NCBI GenBank assembly: GCA_963556195.1
Contig: OY744544.1
Location: 46,376,484 to 46,440,483 of the forward strand
Length of the DNA stretch: 64,000 nucleotides
Direction of reading: 5' to 3'
Origin: Sepiola atlantica
Lineage: Eukaryota > Mollusca > Cephalopoda > Sepiida > Sepiolidae
This document shows positions 46,066 through 58,316 of this stretch, piece after piece. The position numbers were made by a program, and so were the translations under genes. The notes below the pieces were generated by a model. That model made no database searches, was not told where the DNA came from, and worked only from the letters and a program-made list of their open reading frames with translations. The stretch's first letter is position 1. Each line of letters starts with the position of its first letter.

Positions 46066-46865
46066 ACACTATTTTAAGGGATCATCAGTTGTTTACCATG
46101 AAAAACTGTTTCGGGAATTTATATATACGGATCTCTAAAAAATCGAGCGCCATTACGTAAGGGAGGAAACTCTCTAATGCTTAGAAACAAAAAGTACCAG
46201 TAACAATAACAACAAATAACGGCATATATATTTCCACCCGACGGAACCAAAAAAAAAACAAAAAACATCTTTTTTAAGTTCAATGCAAACAAATTGGGAA
46301 CATTTTACTTATGGTTTCGAATCCTCTCAAGTTGTTGTAAATCGCAACTGTCAATCTCATTTACCCTTATCATCGAGTGGCTTTCGTACCTTGATAAGTT
46401 ATGGCTTATTAGTATAAAATAATAAAGGGTACAATTCGAAATATTCAAAACATATGCAATAGAATTTCACATATTCAAATCAAGTTCCTGCAATAAATAT
46501 TCCAACACGCTTTTGAAATATACGCCCGGTCGCTGATTAATATCAAATCGACTGACTCTTACTATTTTAGCAACGAGTAATTGAAACTAATCCGCTGTTC
46601 TTTGGACTAAAAATGTTTCATATCAATTTCTTGAATATTCGATCCTGTAATTTTTATCGATTGCAAATTTTACTAAAATATAATTTTGATACTAAATAAA
46701 GCTAGAATCACTCATCAATACAATAAGGTTTTTATTTGACTAAAATACTTGTATCTGGCGTTTTTTTCTGCTGTTCACCCAAAACAAGGGACGCTGCAAT
46801 AGAGACGTAAGGCGCCATATTTATGGGGGCATCCTGAATGGGGAGTTGTGCAGCGGGATATTTGT

Positions 46866-47191
46866 TCACATTACATTTAAATTTCTGCATGTTCGTACAG
46901 TAAATGAACAGGGTGGGGGGAATTCCAAGGGTTAGCAGTTCGAGAAAAGAAGCTATTACAGTAGAAATCCCTACGGAATCTAAGGACCTCTACAGTGAAT
47001 GGATGGGATCTGTCTGACCGACGGGTCGGTCGAGAGTATTTACATCGAGGAGGCAGCAGTGTAACAAGTTCGTCGGAGCACATTATGTGGAATTACCTGC
47101 AAAACAAGCACAGGGATGCAACATTGTGGCGACGGGACAAAGGCTGGAGCTTGATAGATAGTGTGAACCGATTAAGTTATTTGGGACCCTG

Positions 47192-47240
<49 letters not shown>

Positions 47241-47580
47241 AGATAGTGGTTGGTACACCAGTCCAGATGTGACAACAATACTCCATGCATAGGCGAATGG
47301 TGGCTATATATGGTAGATATCGGATACTAGCAGGCGTGAGAAGTTTTCTAGCTCGGTAGAGGGAGATCACCTTCCTTGCAGCAGTCTTGGCAATGTCTTC
47401 TATGTATTTGTTTCAATTTATTTTACCTGTGAATGTTAGGCCGAAAGTAGAGTGTAATTAACCAAGGAAATTGGTGGTTTGAAAGGTTTCTTATACTTGT
47501 TAAAAGAAAAGGAGCTTGATTTTGATGAATGTTGAACCAATGAAAAAACTCACGCTGAACTGTTGTGACAGACTCGTTAC
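46866..47580 (-). pseudogene. Jockey-like LINE reverse transcriptase, C-terminal relic
   Basis: In minus frames from about 47510 down: NASKTKLLSFNKYKKP-like text with shifts, KDIAKTAARKVISLYRARKL, LTPASIRYLPYIATIRLCME, YCCHIWTG, then a GA microsatellite (47198-47243), a PNNLIGS…SLCPVATMLHPCACF block, and SDRSHPFTVEVLRFRRDFYC, NSFFSRTANPWNSPH. LYRAR…LTPxSI…IRPCMEYCxHIW and FFPRTAxLWNSLP are the end of Jockey-clade reverse transcriptases in arthropods and molluscs. The microsatellite and at least two frame shifts break it. Confidence 0.78.
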
Positions 47581-47752
47581 TCCCAACGAAACTGTCGTAA
47601 CATTCAGTGGTTTATTATCGACAATGCCATGACTTCAAATGAAAAGAAAAAAGTACAACAGACCGAATAGTAACTTTCCGACATACGCCTCTCCCAGTGG
47701 TGATGAGTAATAGCCATTTCACAAATGTCCGTCCTCTTTGCCTAATGTCCCC

Positions 47753-47755
<3 letters not shown>

Positions 47756-47817
<62 letters not shown>
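47756..47817. repeat. AT microsatellite
   Basis: A pure (TA)n run of about 60 bp; a second short run is at 47839-47855. Confidence 0.9.
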
Positions 47818-47818
<1 letters not shown>

Positions 47819-48278
47819 GAAATGTACGTAGCTTGTCATATATATATATATATATTAATGGCTGTATATAAATAATAATGCTCAATATGTGTGATAGAGG
47901 TCATATAAATCTCACTTTTTAGAGAGGACACTGTTGATCAAATATCTAAAACAAAACTAGGATCTCTTTCTATATGTCTCTCTTTCCCTCTTTCTTATAT
48001 ACAGTGATTGATGTCTTCCCACGCAGAGCGTCATATAATTGAACATGCATAATCGTTGAGCACAAAAAAGTTGCATCTAATTTTGTAGCCCAAAGTTTAT
48101 CTATATTCTGAAAAATTTTTTTGTTTGTGTTTGATTTTATATTCTTACTTTTTATTATTTATTCTTTTTTAAATTAATTAATTCATTAATACTTGTGTCT
48201 AGTTAGTTTATGGGCAAATAACGATGTATTTAGTTGGGTTATTCCTTAGTGTGAAGACAGTTTTTACGTCTAGCCACA

Positions 48279-48303
48279 CTGAAGAGCCGTGATACGGTGA
48301 AAC
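48279..48303 (+). other. Hammerhead-core-like fragment (CTGAAGA, hairpin, GAAAC)
   Basis: CTGAAGA (48279-48285), a five-pair hairpin GCCGT / ACGGT with loop GAT (48286-48298), then GAAAC. The fourth core base is A where a hammerhead needs T, and no stem I or III partner is convincing. Probably a decayed relative of the motifs near 45 kb, or chance. Confidence 0.3.
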
Positions 48304-48443
48304 AGCATACATGTATTCATACATTTGTGTAAATTCTCTTACATGTTTCTAATCATAATTTGGAATGAGATTATTGAGCTGACTAATAGATGCTGAAAGA
48401 GGTATAAATAAAGAAATACAATGAAAATATAATCCGTTCTTAC

Positions 48444-48539
48444 CAAATGCGTAGAAGATCAATGGCCACCCGCCCAGCAGCGGTACATCACAGAGATACC
48501 CGGAGGCACCAAAGGCGACAATATTCCCGATGTCTGTCC
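48444..48539 (-). CDS. SLC17/sialin-like transporter, exon with TM5
   Basis: Acceptor TTGATGTTTTCAG before 48539 and donor GTAAGA from 48443. Entering in phase 1, the first two bases complete Gly; it then reads TDIGNIVAFGASGYLCDVPL, LGGWPLIFYAFG. The family pattern is SGAQLGxVxxxPxSGxxC…GWPxxFYxFG (TM5 and the next loop). 96 nt; phase 1 to phase 1. Confidence 0.92.
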
Positions 48540-50110
48540 CTGAAAACATCAAATATATTCACTTCAAACAATGTGACATTAAAAACGTGTTTTCGATTAG
48601 AAGAGTTGTTACCATCTAAATCTTTGAAGCCAGTTTTCACAAATTAATACTCGCTTGAGAAAGATGTCATAAGTAACTGGTAAAACACAAGGGCTGACTT
48701 TAAGGTCTCCTTCCTAAACTTTGGATCATGATGAATGAGTTGGAGAACAAGTCTAATTTAAGTCTGATTTCTTCATTATGAAAGTCTTAACTGTTCAATT
48801 TATTTTCCCATGAAGCATTTTTCTATTCTTTATTTTAATTTTCTAATTCATAGTCCAAATTAATGAAAACCTTATTCTTGAAGAGTGGGTTTAAAACCTT
48901 GTAATACTATTGTACCAAGACGGGGCCCGCCTAAAAATTGGTCATGTAATTAATACAGTAGATTCATTTTGTCGTTTAATGGCTTCTTTTCAACATATGG
49001 CTAAAATGTGTTGATGTGTTGATAATAGTATGGACTATTACAATCCTTTCAGAACAAAGAATGAAATAATTAAAAAATATACTTTAAATACATTTCTTTC
49101 TTACCATTATATGTTATAGCCTTTACAATATTTTTGTATTTAATACACCTTCCACTATTCCCCTCCTCCCACCATTCTCGTCCCATTCACTCTTAATGGT
49201 CACAATGTTCGATAGTAAATAGCTACCACTACCGACGATCGAACGGAAGAGCGGGCAGGCACACAATCTCGTCATTATGTATATTGATGCAATGATTTTT
49301 TAACAGTGTAATAAAGACACTGACATTTATTTGCATGGCGAGATCGAATGGGGAGTCGGGCTATGCATAATGTTAAAATAGAGTTAACAAATAGGATATA
49401 AAATTACGAAAAGATCAGCAAGGGATTGAACTCGGAAGTTAACCGTTTCACACTGAATAGTGGTCTACACATGAGAAGGAAATGCAATAGTTACACCTAC
49501 GGTTATTCGCAGGGAATCATCGGACGATCCCCAACCCCAACTCACCACCATCGTTTCCGGAAGTTAACCACATCGACCAAGACCTGCTAAATCTATGCAC
49601 TCTATGGATAGCTTAGACGACACACACAGGTAATACTGAATTATTTTGTTAATACACAATAAAAAGCAGAAATGCTCCCAAGGCAATCCGACTCTGTAAC
49701 GTGTTGAACATCCTTGTCGGGTTTACATGGGAAAACAGAGTGGCTAATTACTTACACGAAGCTGATAAAAATCATGAAGATCTTTGAAGTAGAGAAAACT
49801 ATTGAATGAAGATATCGGACATTAAAAATGAAGAAAACTTTTTACAAAGAAAGTAGATATCAGTACAGGTTGCCTCGAGTTACGACTAAGATGTGTTGTT
49901 AACGACATAACGTAACACGATTCTCAACGTAACACACCGCATACGTAACCCAGTAGTCATAGTCTCGCACATTAAACACAACATTTCTATATGTCATATG
50001 TTTATTCATATAAGGTTTGGTATGTGTATATGTTTATATATTTTTATGTACATGAGTCACTCAAAAACAAATTAATCGATCATTATGAATTTTGGAACAT
50101 AACTGCTAGG
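48540..50110. other. Intron sequence, nothing recognised
   Basis: No open frame of note, no repeat of size. Confidence 0.35.
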
Positions 50111-50170
50111 CATAGGGGGCGAGTATGCTGGGTAATATTAGTCCAATTTAGTTTCATGCAAAAGAGGCAT
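50111..50170 (+). repeat. Lone left-hand unit of the 56-bp satellite
   Basis: One unit (catagggggcgagtatgct, gggtaatattagtccaattt, agtttcatgcaaaagaggc) with the same sequence as the large array at 53866-57556. It is separated from the array by the LTR element, so the element sits at the array's left edge or split it. Confidence 0.9.
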
Positions 50171-51025
50171 TGTTACATTTGCTGGTTTATAACACGTTTC
50201 TTAACACGTTGTGAGACGTTCGTCGAATATCGAAATCTCTGGTCGTCGTAGAACTGTTCCTTGTTGATCCAGAACGAACGGCATCGCTACTAATGGGACG
50301 ATATGTCGTTTCTCGATTCGCATTTCCCTGCTGCAGGAACTATTCGTACTAACCTTGTCTCTCTCTTTCTCCATTGCCTCGCCGTTGTATGCAACTATTC
50401 GTACTAACCTTGTCGCCATCGTTGTCGTCTGCTTTGTGTCGCGACTGCTATCATCTGGTTTCGCCGAGCGTTAACTTCGCTCGTTTCTCCATCCACCGGC
50501 GTTTTCTTCGTGGGCTGAAATCAAATCTCCCCGCATACGACAAAAGCCAACAAGCCCTTCTTTTTAGTTTGAGCCATTTATTGGTATTAGCCTGTCGACA
50601 CTGAGCAAGTTCGTTGTATAAGAGAGAGACTTACGCTAGTTAATTTCTTAATTAATCACCTAATCACTTAGATACTTGCAAGGGAAGGAAGTTGGGGGAC
50701 ATCGTATGGCTCTCATTTTTTGGGGATCCAAAATCCCCTAGCTTGTAATCGCTACATGGCTAACGCGTGTTCTCTCATTGACCTCCAGTCAATAAATCAT
50801 AATCTCACTCCAGTTTTCCCAGCAGGAAAAACTGTGACGACACAAAATCTCGTGATCCACGCATAGATGTGACCTAACCTTTGAACTCAAGGTTTCGTCA
50901 CCCGTCACCGCGACCGTGAGAACAACATTACACTAAACCTGCACGAGACGACCTCGCCACAAATCGTGCAAGTCAAACCCGATCTCGAACAGATGCGTCC
51001 ATCCCAATAGAGCCATTATGTAACA
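50171..51025 (-). mobile_element. LTR retrotransposon, 3' LTR (minus orientation)
   Basis: On the minus strand the LTR starts TGTTACATAATGGC and ends CAAATGTAACA, giving 8-base inverted ends (TGTTACAT / ATGTAACA). It is 855 bp and matches 52854-53705 with a few per cent difference. A polypurine tract (GGGAGGGGAGGAA, plus 51026-51038) precedes it immediately, which fixes both orientation and border. The repeated ttcgtactaaccttgtc inside the LTR gives misleading frames. Confidence 0.85.
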
Positions 51026-52528
51026 TTCCTCCCCTCCCTATACAAAAAAAAACAATCCTAAGATTTTTATTTTAACACACACCTCCGCGGGTCTGGTCAG
51101 AACCAAGGGTTAGTACGGCTGGACCTCCAAAGTCCAACCTCTTCAACCGGCCGCTCCTCGGCCCATGACGTAATCTCCGGGATGTAAGGAAATCTCTCTT
51201 ACGATCAATATCGTCTCTCGTGGCCACTCACACCAACACATACGCATACACTCACCGTACACTCGTACTCCATAGCATCGATTTACAACAGATGGTCATT
51301 TTCTAACTGGCGGACATTACCGCGAACGACGGGGAACAACAGAAACCCCTATTTCAAAACATATAACCTAATCGTCAGCACACGATTTTAATTTAAGGTG
51401 CCGTTCTATCCTAAAGCACTATATCTGCACTCGGTTTAAGACATCTCTGTGGTAAAAGTGTGTCTTTTGGAGTGGTATCTCCGACACCACATCGGGCCTC
51501 AATCCGATCACATTTCCTATCTATTTGCTATTCCAGGACCCTAAAATACGGCACCTTCTTTCATGTTTAACCTATCCATGGCTATTTCTGCCCCCGACAC
51601 GCGCCGAAGTGCTCCCTCTCACTAAAATTAACTCCAAACCCGTTGATGCAGACTCGCTTGTATTGCTTTGCTAACTGTACCCTTCCCGTGTTTCTAACTA
51701 TGTCGTGAGGGTGGAGAGGCGTCTCCGTGCACGGTCGGACACACCCAAAACCTAGGACGGACACGTTCCTACGTAGAATTATCACCATTCATGCTTGATT
51801 AACCAATGCAAAATGCGGCAAACCCTGAGGTCTCTAAAGATTATCCATAATCCGCTATTCAATTCATAGCCACAAAATCGCTTTCCTTCACGCGTGTGCA
51901 CCGAAACAACTCTTTGTCTGTATCATCGCAAGCTCACCGGCTACCTAAACGGGTCACGCGTAGCGAACACAACTCAATCCAGCCCGTTTATACTCTAAAC
52001 GGCAATTGGAGAGAACGGCCCTTAAGAAGCCTTAAACACCGGACCCCCCCCAAAAAAAAATCATCACCTCACAAAAGTCAATCCTCTCATTTTAACTCCC
52101 TTGAATTGGCTGAACTCAACTTAATTTTTAATTAGTTACTGTTTTTTTTATATACTAAAATTTTAACGCACTAAAAACAAAAAACTTCTTTTTTTTCTGG
52201 TTACGTAAGAAAAAAAACACTGGAAAAAACATAACGTGCCTCTCTCTCAATAGATATACATAACAACATTTTTTTTTAACAACAAAAGATAACAACGAAC
52301 ATTCTCATCTATCGACAACAACAAAACAAACCAAAAAAACATCTTCCTCCCTCCCCCTACAAGAACAAATACGTATCAATAATTTACAGAACAAGAAAGT
52401 CAATAAAAAGTTTTCCTCTAAAGTCTCCGTCTCTCTCCTTCTGTAAAAAGTTTACGTTTTGCGTGTGTGTGTGTGTATATTGTAAGTTCTCTGTTTTTTA
52501 TTGTTTTTTTTTCTGCTAATAACATTAC

Positions 52529-52567
<39 letters not shown>

Positions 52568-52853
52568 CATTTCCTTTTTTTTTCAAACAATTATTCGTTT
52601 TTTTATTGTTTTTTTTGTTTTTTTTGTTTTTTTTTGTTTTTTTTGCGTGTGTGTGCTTTAGTTCATTGTTCTTTCTTTTTTGTTTCTCTTAAAACGTTCG
52701 CTCTGAATCAATCAACATGAAACGAAAGCTCTACTTACAAATTCCCTGGACTCTCCGTTGTTTTCGAAGTTTATCTTGTTCTCGTGGTAACCCCGGTTCG
52801 CATCTTTCCTCACCATGACGGGGAGGCTGGCCGAATTTGTACCAAATCGCCAA
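51026..52853 (-). mobile_element. LTR retrotransposon internal region, no gag-pol
   Basis: 1,828 bp between the LTRs. Directly inside the 5' LTR on the minus strand is TTGGCGATTTGGTACAAATT, the expected place of a tRNA primer-binding site (TGGCG… start); at the other end is the polypurine tract. No frame has RT, integrase, protease or zinc-knuckle motifs. Poly(T)/(A) tracts lie at about 52495-52680 and an AT run at 52530-52560. The element is therefore non-autonomous and must borrow proteins. Confidence 0.8.
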
Positions 52854-53705
52854 TGTTACATTTGCTGGTTTATAACACGTTTCTTAACACGTTGTGATAC
52901 GTTCGTCGAATGTCGGAATCTCTGGTCGTCGTGGAACTGTTCCTTGTTGATCCAGAACGAACGTCATCGCTACTAATGGGACGATATGTCGTTTCTCGAT
53001 TCGGATTTCCCTGCTGCAGAAACTATTCGTACTAACCTTGTCTCTCTCTTTCTCCATTGCCTCGCCGTTGTATGCAACTATTCGTACTAACCTTGTCGCC
53101 TTCGTTGTCGTCTGCTTTGTATCGCGACTGCTATCATCTGGTTTCGCCGAGCGTCAACTTCGCTCGTTTCTCCATCCACCGGTGTTTTCTTCGTGGGCTG
53201 AAATCAAATCTCCCCGCATACGACAAAAGACAACACGCCCTTCTTTTTACTTTGAGCCATTTATTTGTCTGTCGACACTGAGCAACTTCATTGTATAAGC
53301 GAAAGAGACTTACGCTAGTTAATTTCTTAATTATTCTTAATCATCACTTAGATACTTGCAAGGGTAGGAAGTTGGGGGACATCGTTTGGCTTTCATTTTT
53401 TATGGATCCGAAATCCCCTAGCTTGTAATCGCTACATGGCTAACGCGTGTTCTCTCATTGACCTCCAGTCAATAAATCATAATCTCACTCCAGTTTTCCC
53501 AGCGGGAAAAACTGTGACGACACAAAATCTCGTGATCGACGCATAGATGTGACCTAACCTTTGAACTCAAGGTTTCGTCATCCGTCACCGCAACCGTGAG
53601 AACAACATTACACTAAACCTGCACGAGACGACCTCGCCACAAATCGCGCAAGTAAAACCCGATCTCGAAAAGATGCGTCCATCCCAATAGAGCCATTATG
53701 TAACA
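52854..53705 (-). mobile_element. LTR retrotransposon, 5' LTR (minus orientation)
   Basis: 852 bp, TGTTACAT … ATGTAACA on the minus strand, paired with 50171-51025. Differences are scattered substitutions and small indels, giving a moderate age for the pair. Confidence 0.85.
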
Positions 53706-53866
53706 TTCCTCCCCTCCCTATACAAAAAAACAATCCTAGGATTTTTATTTTAACACACACCCCCGCGGGTCTGGTCAGAACCAAGGGTTAGTACGGCTGG
53801 ACCTCCAAAGTCCAACCTCTTCAACCGGCCGCTCCTCGGCCCATGACGTAATCTCCGGGATGTAAG
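53706..53866 (-). mobile_element. Extra 161-bp copy of the LTR element's internal 3' end
   Basis: Matches 51026-51187 nearly base for base, including the polypurine tract, on the outer side of the 5' LTR. In minus orientation the locus is [internal 3' end]-LTR-internal-LTR, a truncated tandem, ending abruptly at the satellite (…gggatgtaa then gggtgagtatg). Confidence 0.85.
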
Positions 53867-56800
53867 GGTGAGTATGCTGGGTTATATTAGTCCCATTTAG
53901 TTTCATGCAAAAGGGGCATAAGAGTGAGTAGGCTGGGTGATATTAGTCTAATTTAGTTTCATGCAAAAGGAGCATAAGATTGAGTATGTTGGGTAATATT
54001 AGTCCAATTTAGTTTCATGCAAAAGAAGCATAAGGGTGAGTATGCTGGGAAATATTAGTCTAATTTAGTTTCATGCAAAAGGGGCATAAGAGTGAGTATG
54101 TTAGGTAATATTAGTCTAATTTAGTTTCATGCAAAAGGAGCATAATGGTGAGTATGTTGGGTAATATTTGTCTAATTTAGTTTCATGAAAAAGGGGCGTA
54201 AGGGTGAGTATGCTGGGTAATATTAGTCCAATTTAGTTTCATGCAAAAGGAGCATAAGGGTGAATATGCTAGGTGATATTAGTCTAATTTAGTTTCATGC
54301 AAAAGGGGCATAAGGGTGAGTATGCTGGGTAATATTAGTCTAATTTAGTTTCATGAAAAAGGGCATAACTGTGAGTATGCTGGGTAATATTAGTCTAATT
54401 TAGTTTCATGCAAAAGGAGCATAAAGGGTGAGTATGCTGGGTAATATTAGTCAAATTTAGTTTCATGCAAAAGGGGCATAACTGTGAGTATGCTGGGTAA
54501 TATTAGTCTAATTTAGTTTCATGCAAAAGGGGCATAAGGGTGAGTATGCTGGGTAATATTAGTCTAATTTAGTTTCATGCAAAAATAGCATAAGGGTGAG
54601 TATGCTGGGTAATATTAGTCTAATTTAGTTTCATGCAAAAGGAGCATAAGAGTGAGTATGTTGGGTAATATTAGTCTAATTTAGTTCCATGCAAAAGGTG
54701 CATAAGGGTGAGTATGCTGGGTAATATTAGTCTAATTTAGTTTCATGCAAAAGGAGCGTAAGGGTGAGTATGCTGGGTAATATTAGTCTAATTTAGTTTC
54801 ATGCAAAAGGTGCATAAGGGTGAGTATGTTGGGTAATATTAGTCTAATTTAGTTTCATGAAAACGGGGCATAAGGGTGAGTATGCTGGGTAATATTAGTC
54901 CAATTTAGTTTCATGCAAAAGGAGCATAAGGGTGAGTATGCTGGGTAATATTAGTCTAATTTAGTTTCATGAAAACGGGGCGTAAGGGTGAGTATGCTGG
55001 GGAATATTAGTCTAATTTAGTTTCATGAAAAAGGGGCGTAAGGGTGAGTATGCTGGGTAATATTAGTCCAATTTAGTTTCATGCAAAAGGAGCATAAGGG
55101 TGAGTATGTTGGGTAATATTAGTCTAATTTAGTTTCATGAAAACGGGGCATAAGAGTGAGTATGCTGGGTAATATTAGTCCAATTTAGTTTCATGCAAAA
55201 GGAGCATAAGGGTGAGTATGCTGGGTAATATTAGTCCAATTTAGTTTCATGAAAAAGGGGCGTAAGGGTGAGTATGCTGGGTAATATTAGTCTAATTTAG
55301 TTTCATGAAAAAGGAGCATAAGGGTGAGTATGCTGGGTAATATTAGTCTAATTTAGTTTCATGAAAAAGGGGCATAAGGGTGAGTATGCTGGGTAATATT
55401 AGTCTAATTTAGTTTCATGTAAAAGGGGCGTAAGGGTGAGTATGCTGGGTAATATTAGTCCAATTTAGTTTCATGCAAAAGGGGCATAAGGGTGAGTATG
55501 CTGGGTAATATTAGTCTAATTTAGTTTCATGAAAAAGGGGCATAAGGGTGAGTATGCTGGGTAATATTAGTCTAATTTAGTTTCATGTAAAAGGGGCAGA
55601 AGGGTGAGTATGTTGGGTAATATTAGTCTAATTTAGTTTCATGAAAAAGGGGCAGAAGGGTGAGTATGTTGGGTAATATTAGTCTAATTTAGTTTCATGA
55701 AAAAGGGGCATAAGGGTGAGTATGCTGGGTAATATTAGTCTAATTTAGTTTCATGAAAAAGGGGCAGAAGGTTGAGTATGTTGGGTAATATTAGTCTAAT
55801 TTAGTTTCATTAAAAAGGGGCGTAAGGGTGAGTATGCTGGGTAATATTAGTCCAATTTAGTTTCATGCAAAAGGAGCATAAGGGTGAGTATGCTGGGTAA
55901 TATTAGTCTAATTTAGTTTCATGAAAAAGGGGCGTAAGGGTGAGTATGCTGGGTAATATTAGTCCAATTTAGTTTCATGCAAAAGGGGCATAAGGGTGAG
56001 TATGCTGGGTAATATTAGTCTAATTTAGTTTCATGCAAAAGGGGCATAAGGGTTAGTATGCTGGGTAATATTAGTCTAATTTAGTTTCATGCAATAGGAG
56101 CATAAGGGTTAGTATGCTGGGTAATGTTAGTCCAATTTAGTTTCATGAAAAAGATGCGTAAGAGTGAGTATGCTGGGTAATATTAGTCCAATTTAGCTTC
56201 ATGCAAAAGGGGCATAAGGGTTAGTATGTTGGGTACTATTAGTCTAATTTAGTTTCATGCAAAAGGGGCGTAAGGGTGAGTATGCTGGGTAATATTAGTC
56301 TAATTTAGTTTCATGCAAAAGGAGCATAAGGGTGAGTATGTTGGGTAATATTAGTCTGATTTAGTTTCATGCAAAAGGAGCATAAGGTGAGTATGCTGGG
56401 TAATATTAGTCTAATTTAGTTTCATGCAAAAGGGGCATAACTGTGAGTATGCTGGGTAATATTAGTCTAATTTAGTTTCATGCAAAAGGGGCATAAGGGT
56501 GAGTATGCTGGGTAATATTAGTCTAATTTAGTTTCATGCAAAAGGAGCATAAGGGTGAGTATGTTGGGTAATATTAGTCTAATTTAGTTTCATGCAAAAG
56601 GGGCATAAGGGTGTGTATGCTGGGTAATATTAGTCTAATTTAGTTTCATGAAAAAGGGGCGTAAGGGTGAGTATGCTGGGTAATATTAGTCCAATTTAGT
56701 TTCATGCAAAAGGGGCATAAGGGTGAGTATGCTGGGTAATATTAGTCTAATTTAGTTTCATGCAAAAGGGGCATAAGGGTTAGTATGCTGGGTAATATTA

Positions 56801-57556
56801 GTCTAATTTAGTTTCATGCAATAGGGGCATAAGGGTTAGTATGCTGGGTAATGTTAGTCCAATTTAGTTTCATGAAAAAGATGCGTAAGAGTGAGTATGC
56901 TGGGTAATATTAGTCCAATTTAGCTTCATGCAAAAGGGGCACAAGGGTTAGTATGTTGGGTACTATTAGTCTAATTTAGTTTCATGCAAAAGGGGCGTAA
57001 GGGTGAGTATGCTGAGTAATATTAGTCTAATTTAGTTTCATGAAAAAGGGGCATAAGGGTTAGTATGCTGAGTAATATTAGTCTAATTTAGTTTCATGAA
57101 AAAGGGGCGTAAGGGTTAGTATGCTGGGTGATATTAGTCTAATTTAGTTTCATGAAAAAGGGGCATAAGGGTGAGTATGCTGAGTAATATTAGTCTAATT
57201 TAGTTTCATGAAAAAGGGGCGTAAGGGTTAGTATGCTGGGTACTATTAGTCTAATTTAGTTTCATGCAAAAGGGGCGTAAGGGTGAGTATGCTGGGTAAT
57301 ATTAGTCTAATTTAGTTTCATGAAAAAGGGGCGTAAGGGTGAGTATGCTGGGTAATATTAGTCCAATTTAGCTTCATGCAAAAGGGGCATAAGGGTTAGT
57401 ATGTTGGGTACTATTAGTCTAATTTAGTTTCATGCAAAAGGGGCGTAAGGGTGAGTATGCTGGGTAATATTAGTCTAATTTAGTTTCATGAAAAAGGGGC
57501 GTAAGGGTGAGTATGCTGGGTAATATTAGTCTAATTTAGTTTCATGCAAAAGGAGC
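53866..57556. repeat. 56-bp satellite array, about 66 units
   Basis: Unit: AAGGGTGAGTATGCTGGGTA, ATATTAGTCTAATTTAGTTT, CATGCAAAAGGGGCAT. Common variants are c/t in agtc(t/c)aattt, gcaaaa/gaaaaa, and ggggc/ggagc/gggcg. Unit length is nearly constant. A block of several units recurs inside the array (around 55980-56220 and 56690-56950 share the same run of rare variants), showing block duplication. It fills part of the intron between exons 59201 and 48539. There is no open frame of size. Confidence 0.97.
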
Positions 57557-58035
57557 AAAGAAGAGGTAGTATTCCTTGGTGGAAATTCAGACACCTCCGA
57601 TTTATTTTGAAATTTTAACAATAATTATATGACATCAATTAATAAATATTTCTTCAATTTCAGTTACTTTAAAGTATTTTAAAGAATTGTAAAGTACATA
57701 ATATAGACACAACACCTCATTTAAAATTTAAATATTTTAGATGTGCATTACATTTTATTCATAGTCATTAAACACTTTCCTGAATTTCAGTTTCTTCTCA
57801 AGCCCCTTAAGCTTAAGCTAAAACATTAGCTTAAGCTTAAAAATTAGACATTTTCTTGAATTATAATCATGTACTAGATTTTGACCAAGTTTGCATAAGG
57901 ACTGTGAATATTTAGGTTTAGTATTAATATATCTTAATTAAAATTTTTGTAGAAGAGACATACAAGTAGTGGAAACCGTTCTGTTCTGTGAATTGATTGT
58001 TCCATCTTTCGACGGGTATTCTTCGAGTAATTAAA
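57557..58035. other. Intron sequence, nothing recognised
   Basis: Contains a local inverted patch of cttaagcttaag type near 57805-57840 (AAGCTTAAGCT). Otherwise plain AT-rich. Confidence 0.35.
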
Positions 58036-58230
58036 TAAGAATGTCTATTAATAATTAAATATGAATGTTCTTTAACAATTAAATAAGAATGCCCTTCAAT
58101 AATTAAATAAGAATGTCCTTCAACAATTAAATCAGGATATCTTTTAACAATTGAAGAAAGCTATCCTTGAAAAATTAAATAAGAATTACCTTTAATAATT
58201 AAATAAGAATGTCCTTTAATAATTGTGGTC
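58036..58230. repeat. Degenerate tandem repeat of about 30 bp (aataattaaataagaatgtc type)
   Basis: Seven imperfect units of aattaaataagaatgtcc plus ttcaacaatt-type text, directly left of the 15-bp array. Confidence 0.8.
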
Positions 58231-58316
58231 ACAGGTAAACAGCTTAGATCAGACGCTGTTTATAGATGCTTTGCCGTTTGAAATGCGTTTCATAATGTAT
58301 ATTTTCATTTCGATTG

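Noticed and set aside
46080..46100. TCATCAG (minus CTGATGA) followed by GAAAC about 20 bases on
   Set aside because: The stretch between does not pair well enough for stem II, and I found no stem I; it may be a very decayed relative.
47329..47340. Helitron end at ACTAGCAGGC
   Set aside because: It is part of the Jockey-like coding sequence (LTPASI), with no hairpin next to it.
50374..50604. Frame MPRRCMQLFVLTL… as a gene (also at 53057)
   Set aside because: Lies within both LTRs, on the strand opposite to the element, and has no family match.
53866..57556. CRISPR-like array
   Set aside because: The units are contiguous and similar along their whole length; there are no unique spacers, and the DNA is eukaryotic.
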